Assembly: GCA_934630555.1 (NCBI GenBank)
Contig: CAKTXB010000059.1
Span: 1 to 10,002 of the forward strand
Direction of reading: 5' to 3'
From: an uncultured Oscillospiraceae bacterium
GTDB lineage: Bacteria; Bacillota; Clostridia; Oscillospirales; Oscillospiraceae
Length of the DNA stretch: 10,002 nucleotides
How positions within the stretch are numbered: position 1 is the stretch's first letter; each line of letters starts with the position of its first letter. Under the pieces are notes generated by a model. That model was given only the letters and a program-made list of their open reading frames with translations. It had not been told where the DNA came from and did no database searches. Below, piece after piece: positions 6,664 to 10,002 of the stretch. A program made the translations under genes and the position numbers.

Positions 6664-6676
6664 AATTGTATAAAAA

Positions 6677-7471
<795 letters not shown>

Positions 7472-7485
7472 GACGGCACCCTCCT

Positions 7486-8172
7486 TTACGCCTTAAAATA
7501 GTCGAGCTTGCGCTCCAGTGCGCCCAGCGCCAGCGTGAGCAGACCGCTGAACAGCAGATAGTAGACGCCGGTGAAGAACAGCGGCCAAATGGCGCCGGAA
7601 ATGCCGTTGCTGCCTTTCATGAACGCCTGACCGGCCCAGATGACCTCCTGCAGGGCGATGATGCGCGCCAGCGACGTGTCCTTGACCAGCGTGATGATCT
7701 CATTGGACATGGGCGGCACGATGCGCTTGACCATTTGCAGCAGCGTGACCTTGAAGAAGATCTGGCCCTTCGTCATGCCGAGCACCTGCCCGGCTTCCTG
7801 CTGGCCGCGCGGCACACCTTGGATGCCGCCGCGATAGATCTCAGAAAAATAGCACGCGTAGTTGAACACAAACGCGATGGCCGAGGCCAGAAAGCGCCCG
7901 GCTTCTCCGCTGCCCCAGACGTTTTTGTGCAGCACAAGGCCGGGGAAATAATAGAGAATGAGCAGCTGAAGCATCAGCGGTGTGCCGCGGATGACCCAGA
8001 TGACCAGGCGCACCAGATAGCGCAGCGGGCGAAAGCGGGTCATCGACCCGAATGAGATGACAAGGCCCAGCGGGATCGCGCCGATGAGCGTGATGGCAAA
8101 CAGCTTGAGCGTCTGCAAAAAGCCGACGTTCAGCGCTTGCAATACAATGGGGAACTGTTCCGAAAACGTCAT
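7486..8172 (-). CDS. Polar amino acid ABC transporter permease (importer 2)
   Basis: This 228-residue permease has the usual compact length for the HisM/GlnP family, unlike the enlarged permease of importer 1. Hydrophobic segments lie at about 19-41, 53-80, 94-113 and 193-217, with weaker ones from 139 to 190. [18 protein letters not shown] (59-76) and the EAA loop [21 protein letters not shown] (126-146) are the family hallmarks. The start is ATG at 8170-8172 with only a modest ribosome site (AGGCGG, 8 bases upstream), weaker than those of its neighbours, which fits lower expression than the binding protein. A 112-base gap with a strong hairpin separates it from binding protein 2. Confidence 0.94.
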   Translation of the reverse strand: MTFSEQFPIVLQALNVGFLQTLKLFAITLIGAIPLGLVISFGSMTRFRPLRYLVRLVIWVIRGTPLMLQLLILYYFPGLVLHKNVWGSGEAGRFLASAIAFVFNYACYFSEIYRGGIQGVPRGQQEAGQVLGMTKGQIFFKVTLLQMVKRIVPPMSNEIITLVKDTSLARIIALQEVIWAGQAFMKGSNGISGAIWPLFFTGVYYLLFSGLLTLALGALERKLDYFKA

Positions 8173-8217
8173 GAGAGATACCGCCTGTTATAGTATAGTT
8201 TTGGAGGAAAAGCGCAC

Positions 8218-8249
8218 GCGTTCCCCGGCAGCGGTCTGCCGGGGAGCGC
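8218..8249 (-). other. Strong stem-loop in the binding protein 2 / permease 2 gap
   Basis: TCCCCGGCAG (8222-8231) pairs perfectly with CTGCCGGGGA (8236-8245) around a 4-base loop. After one mismatch an outer GCG/CGC adds three more pairs (8218-8220 with 8247-8249). On the minus strand the hairpin is followed, 5 bases later, by CTTTTCC rather than a clean T-run. It is therefore more likely an mRNA-stabilising or processing element, or a weak terminator, than a full stop. The matching gap of importer 1 also holds a hairpin. Confidence 0.6.
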
Positions 8250-8284
8250 AGGGAGATCTTATGAAGAATTGCAGGGAACTCAGA

Positions 8285-9172
8285 TCACTGTGCGATCAGC
8301 GCGGCCTGGATGCCGTAGGTTTCGGCGCAGGCAGTCATGCTGCCATCGGCATATGCGGCTTTGAAGAAGTCATTCAGTGCACTGGCCAGGTCAGAGCCCT
8401 TGCGGAAGCCGACACCGTACTGCTCGCCTTCTTCGGCGTTCAGGCTGATGGTGTAGCTCAGGTTTTCATAGCTCGTGCCGGCGCCGACCATGGCGCCTGC
8501 CATGAGGGAGTCAATGACGGCAGCGTCGGACGTGCCGGCGGCGACCTCCATCAGGGCTGTGGCCTGATCCTTGACCTCGGTGAAGGAGAAGCCCAGCTTC
8601 TCGACCTCAGCCTGACCGGCAGAGCCGGACTCGACGGCGAAGCTCAAATCTTTGCAGGCATCCACGCTGGCGCAGTCGGCAGCCTTGTCAGCGGCTACGA
8701 CGACGACCTGGGAGTTGTTGCAGTAGGCATTGGAGGTTTCCATGGAGGACGTGACCTCATCGGTCAGCGTCATGCCGTTCCACACACAGTCGATGGTCTT
8801 GCTGTCAAGCTCAAGGATCTTGTTATCCCAGTCGATCTCGACAAATTCGACGTTCACGCCGAGAGATTCGGCAAAGGCCTTGGCCATATCGGCGTCAAAG
8901 CCGATCCATTCGCCATCTTTCTGATAGTCCATGGGCTCAAAGTCGGTGATGCCGACGACGAGCGTGCCCTTGGAAACGACATAGTCCTTGTCGGACTCGG
9001 CGGCAGCCGGGGCTTCATTTTCTGCAGCGGGAGTTTCAGCGGCCGGGGTCTCAGTGGCTTCGGTCTGTGCGGGAGCTTCCGCAGCTGCGGACGTTTCAGC
9101 GGGCTTGCTTGCGCAGGCGGCCAGCGATGCGAGCATCAGTACGGCCAGAAGCATAGCGATAAACTTTTTCAT
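8285..9172 (-). CDS. Amino acid ABC transporter substrate-binding lipoprotein (importer 2), altered ligand pocket
   Basis: This 295-residue SBP family 3 protein starts with a lipoprotein signal (MKKFIAMLLAVLMLASLAAC) with a good lipobox LAAC and anchor C20. An Ala/Glu/Thr/Pro linker (about 24-60) follows, and the binding fold opens at KGTLVVGITDFEPMDY (68-83). The segment WNGMTLTDEVTSSMETSNAY (131-150) aligns with the family's GxTxTxERxxxxDFSxxY: the conserved arginine is V140 here and the Phe-Ser pair is Thr-Ser. The distal aspartate is kept (D221 in DAAVIDSLMAG). The ligand may thus not be held by its alpha-carboxylate in the usual way. The mature part has five cysteines (129, 151, 167, 173, 282), many for an exported protein. 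The ATG has AAGGAGG 8 bases upstream. I recall similar MTLTDEV-type proteins in gut Clostridia, so this may be a defined subgroup. Confidence 0.92.
   Translation of the reverse strand: MKKFIAMLLAVLMLASLAACASKPAETSAAAEAPAQTEATETPAAETPAAENEAPAAAESDKDYVVSKGTLVVGITDFEPMDYQKDGEWIGFDADMAKAFAESLGVNVEFVEIDWDNKILELDSKTIDCVWNGMTLTDEVTSSMETSNAYCNNSQVVVVAADKAADCASVDACKDLSFAVESGSAGQAEVEKLGFSFTEVKDQATALMEVAAGTSDAAVIDSLMAGAMVGAGTSYENLSYTISLNAEEGEQYGVGFRKGSDLASALNDFFKAAYADGSMTACAETYGIQAALIAQ
8993..9103 (-). repeat. Low-complexity linker repeat in binding protein 2
   Basis: This encodes residues 24-60, an Ala/Glu/Thr/Pro linker with ETPAAETPAAE and APAQ/APAA variants. Like the linker of binding protein 1 it is built from short imperfect GCx-rich units. 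The two linkers resemble each other in composition but not in exact order, so they probably evolve by slippage. Confidence 0.6.
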
Positions 9173-9218
9173 GTTGTTTTCCTCCTTGATGGTCTGTTTG
9201 TGGTCATTTTTTGTGTAG

Positions 9219-9240
9219 GAAGCAGGCTGTTGACTGCTTC
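9219..9240 (-). other. Small hairpin in the leader of binding protein 2
   Basis: GAAGCAG pairs with CTGCTTC (9234-9240 with 9219-9225), giving a 7-bp stem with an 8-base loop, in the predicted 5' leader about 47 bases before the ATG. No T-run follows on the minus strand, so it is not a terminator. It may stabilise the mRNA; it is short and could be chance. Confidence 0.35.
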
Positions 9241-9245
9241 GTTAT

Positions 9246-9265
9246 CATGGTAATACTTTACCATG
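9246..9265. promoter_or_regulatory. Perfect palindrome overlapping the -10 of importer operon 2 (candidate operator)
   Basis: CATGGTAA (9246-9253) and TTACCATG (9258-9265) are perfect 8-bp inverted arms around TACT. The site overlaps the predicted -10 box at 9255-9260, the position expected for a repressor operator. I cannot name the regulator; the GGTAA/TTACC arms would suit a homodimeric helix-turn-helix repressor. Confidence 0.5.
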
Positions 9266-9283
9266 GTGATGTGATAATGTAAA
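9255..9283 (-). promoter_or_regulatory. Predicted promoter of importer operon 2
   Basis: The minus strand has TTTACA (complement of 9278-9283), a 17-base spacer and TAAAGT (complement of 9255-9260). The -35 box is one base off consensus but the -10 box matches only 4 of 6, so an activator may be needed or the true -10 may differ. It gives a leader of about 75 bases. Confidence 0.45.
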
Positions 9284-9298
9284 GAAGGAATATTGCAT

Positions 9299-9353
9299 AA
9301 AAAAATGCGGTCCGGCGGCAAAGCAGTTGGCAAACTGCACAACTTTGCCCGCA
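9299..9353 (-). terminator. Complex hairpin with T7 run after the transporter gene at the right edge
   Basis: TGCGG pairs with CCGCA (9306-9310 with 9349-9353), GCAAAG with CTTTGC (9318-9323 with 9343-9348), and an inner CAGTT with AACTG (9324-9328 with 9333-9337). A 7-base bulge (9311-9317) interrupts the stem. On the minus strand the outer arm runs straight into seven T (complement of 9299-9305), as in an intrinsic terminator. The bulge makes it less regular than usual. Confidence 0.5.
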
Positions 9354-9372
9354 GGTGGCCTGAATGTGCCGT

Positions 9373-9400
9373 GTCCGGCGGAAGATCGCTTCCGCCGGAC
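9373..9400 (-). other. Perfect 12-bp hairpin just after the transporter stop codon
   Basis: GTCCGGCGGAAG (9373-9384) and CTTCCGCCGGAC (9389-9400) are perfectly complementary around a 4-base loop. The hairpin begins 9 bases after the stop of the transporter gene. No T-run follows on either strand, so it is probably a 3'-end stabiliser or half of a two-part terminator with the structure at 9299-9353. Confidence 0.6.
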
Positions 9401-9409
9401 GACTGCTTA

Positions 9410-10002
9410 TTAAATATCGAACACACCGAGAATGACGATACCGGCTACGACGAGCGCGATCATGGCGTAGTGCTTCCACGACAGCTTTTCCTTCAGGAAA
9501 ATGCGGCTCCAAACCACGGAGGCCACGCAGTAGGCCGAGATGATGGGTGCGGACAGCGCGACATGCGCCTTGTCGCCGATGGCGTAGATGTAGGCGAACT
9601 GACCGGCGGTCTCAAACGCGGCGCCAATGTACTTCGGAGCCTCCATCTTGGGAACGAGCTTGTCCTTTTTGATGAGCACGACGTAGAAAAAGCTCAAAAT
9701 GCCAGCAACGAGGAATGTCAGCTCGTAGGCTGCATTTGCAGAGTCCTCATTGAGTGTTTCCAGCACGAGCGAGTCGGCAAACGTGCCTGCCGCGTCCAAA
9801 AGACAGTAGGCGATGGGTAAGCAGAGCGCCAGCCACGATTTGGCATAGCGGTAGTTTGATGCCTCCTGCCGTGCGGCGCGCAGCGCGTCGTCTTCATTGG
9901 CCTCGACCACGCCAAGACCGATGACGCCTGCGCACACCAGTGCCACCGCGGCGATGACGAGCACACGCGTGGAGCCGGTGATGTCTGCGTCCAGACTGCC
10001 GG
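9410..10002 (-). CDS. DMT/EamA-family membrane transporter, C-terminal 196 residues, cut by window edge
   Basis: The frame is open to the window edge. Upstream of the GTG at 9964 it continues for 12 more residues (GSLDADITGSTR), so that GTG is not the real start and the gene is truncated only by the window. Counted from the edge, hydrophobic segments lie at about 13-32, 56-80, 90-110, 125-142, 147-169 and 177-194. The end has the EamA pattern: a segment with SAPIISAYCVASVVWSRIFL, then KEKLSWKHY, then a last helix with VVAGIVILGVFDI. The family exports or imports small metabolites through the cytoplasmic membrane; the substrate cannot be read here. The segments at 113-125 and 33-55 are charged loops. 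The gene ends ahead of two hairpins that separate it from importer operon 2. Confidence 0.8.
   Translation of the reverse strand, partial: GSLDADITGSTRVLVIAAVALVCAGVIGLGVVEANEDDALRAARQEASNYRYAKSWLALCLPIAYCLLDAAGTFADSLVLETLNEDSANAAYELTFLVAGILSFFYVVLIKKDKLVPKMEAPKYIGAAFETAGQFAYIYAIGDKAHVALSAPIISAYCVASVVWSRIFLKEKLSWKHYAMIALVVAGIVILGVFDI

Noticed and set aside
6436..6676. Riboswitch or T-box leader for importer operon 1
   Set aside because: The predicted leader is only about 50 bases and I see no T-box motif or known aptamer pattern; most of the gap lies upstream of the promoter.
8187..8197. Tandem -10-like boxes (TATACT, TATAAC) on the minus strand ahead of permease 2
   Set aside because: No -35 box or TGn extension lies at the right distance; they may be a weak internal promoter but the sequence alone does not support one.
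8993..9103. Linker repeats as a CRISPR array or mobile repeat
   Set aside because: The units are short, imperfect, in frame and encode the Ala/Pro/Glu/Thr linker of a lipoprotein.
8057..9253. Plus-strand open frame (398 codons) antisense to binding protein 2, with a plus-strand GGAGG at 8203-8207
   Set aside because: No start codon stands at a proper distance after the GGAGG, and the glycine-rich translation of the antisense linker is an artefact of the Ala/Pro codons.

Overview
This window most likely comes from the chromosome of a fairly GC-rich anaerobic Firmicute of the Clostridia, probably Oscillospiraceae-like. The clues are the lipoprotein signal peptides typical of that group (MKK..., SLAAC), strong AGGAGG-type ribosome sites, the clostridial form of the SSB-like protein at the left edge, and family resemblance of the transporters. 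The taxonomic call is an inference from protein style, not a database match. Every gene I can support lies on the minus strand, so the biological reading order runs from high to low coordinates.

In reading order: (1) the C-terminal part of a multi-pass DMT/EamA-type transporter enters from the right edge (10002-9410), followed by strong hairpins. (2) A complete polar-amino-acid ABC importer operon follows: binding lipoprotein 2 (9172-8285), permease (8172-7486) and ATPase (7471-6677). It has a promoter with an overlapping palindrome upstream and an AT-rich hairpin with a T-run downstream. (3) A second, paralogous importer operon follows: binding lipoprotein 1 (6435-5503), permease (5424-4537) and ATPase (4540-3770), driven by a good promoter (TTGATT-17-TATACT, 6519-6491). 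A 16-bp hairpin sits between its ATPase and the next gene. (4) An AbgB-like M20 peptidase/amidohydrolase (3701-2256) follows and ends in a textbook intrinsic terminator. (5) A YgiQ-family radical SAM protein (2159-219) has its own extended -10 promoter. (6) The first 50 residues of a short SSB-like protein (150-1) run off the left edge.

The middle of the window reads as an amino-acid or amino-acid-conjugate acquisition region. Two importers of the same class lie in tandem, each with a stem-loop in the binding-protein/permease gap, which would favour higher levels of the binding protein than of the membrane parts. The hydrolase may sit downstream of importer 1 as a read-through gene and could cleave an imported acyl- or aryl-amino-acid; this link is an inference. 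Binding protein 2 lacks the arginine that normally holds the ligand's alpha-carboxylate, so the two importers probably do not share a ligand.

I see no tRNA, rRNA, CRISPR array, insertion sequence, phage gene or toxin-antitoxin pair, and no clear new multi-gene system. The most interesting signals are regulatory structures in the intergenic gaps and the altered pocket of binding protein 2.
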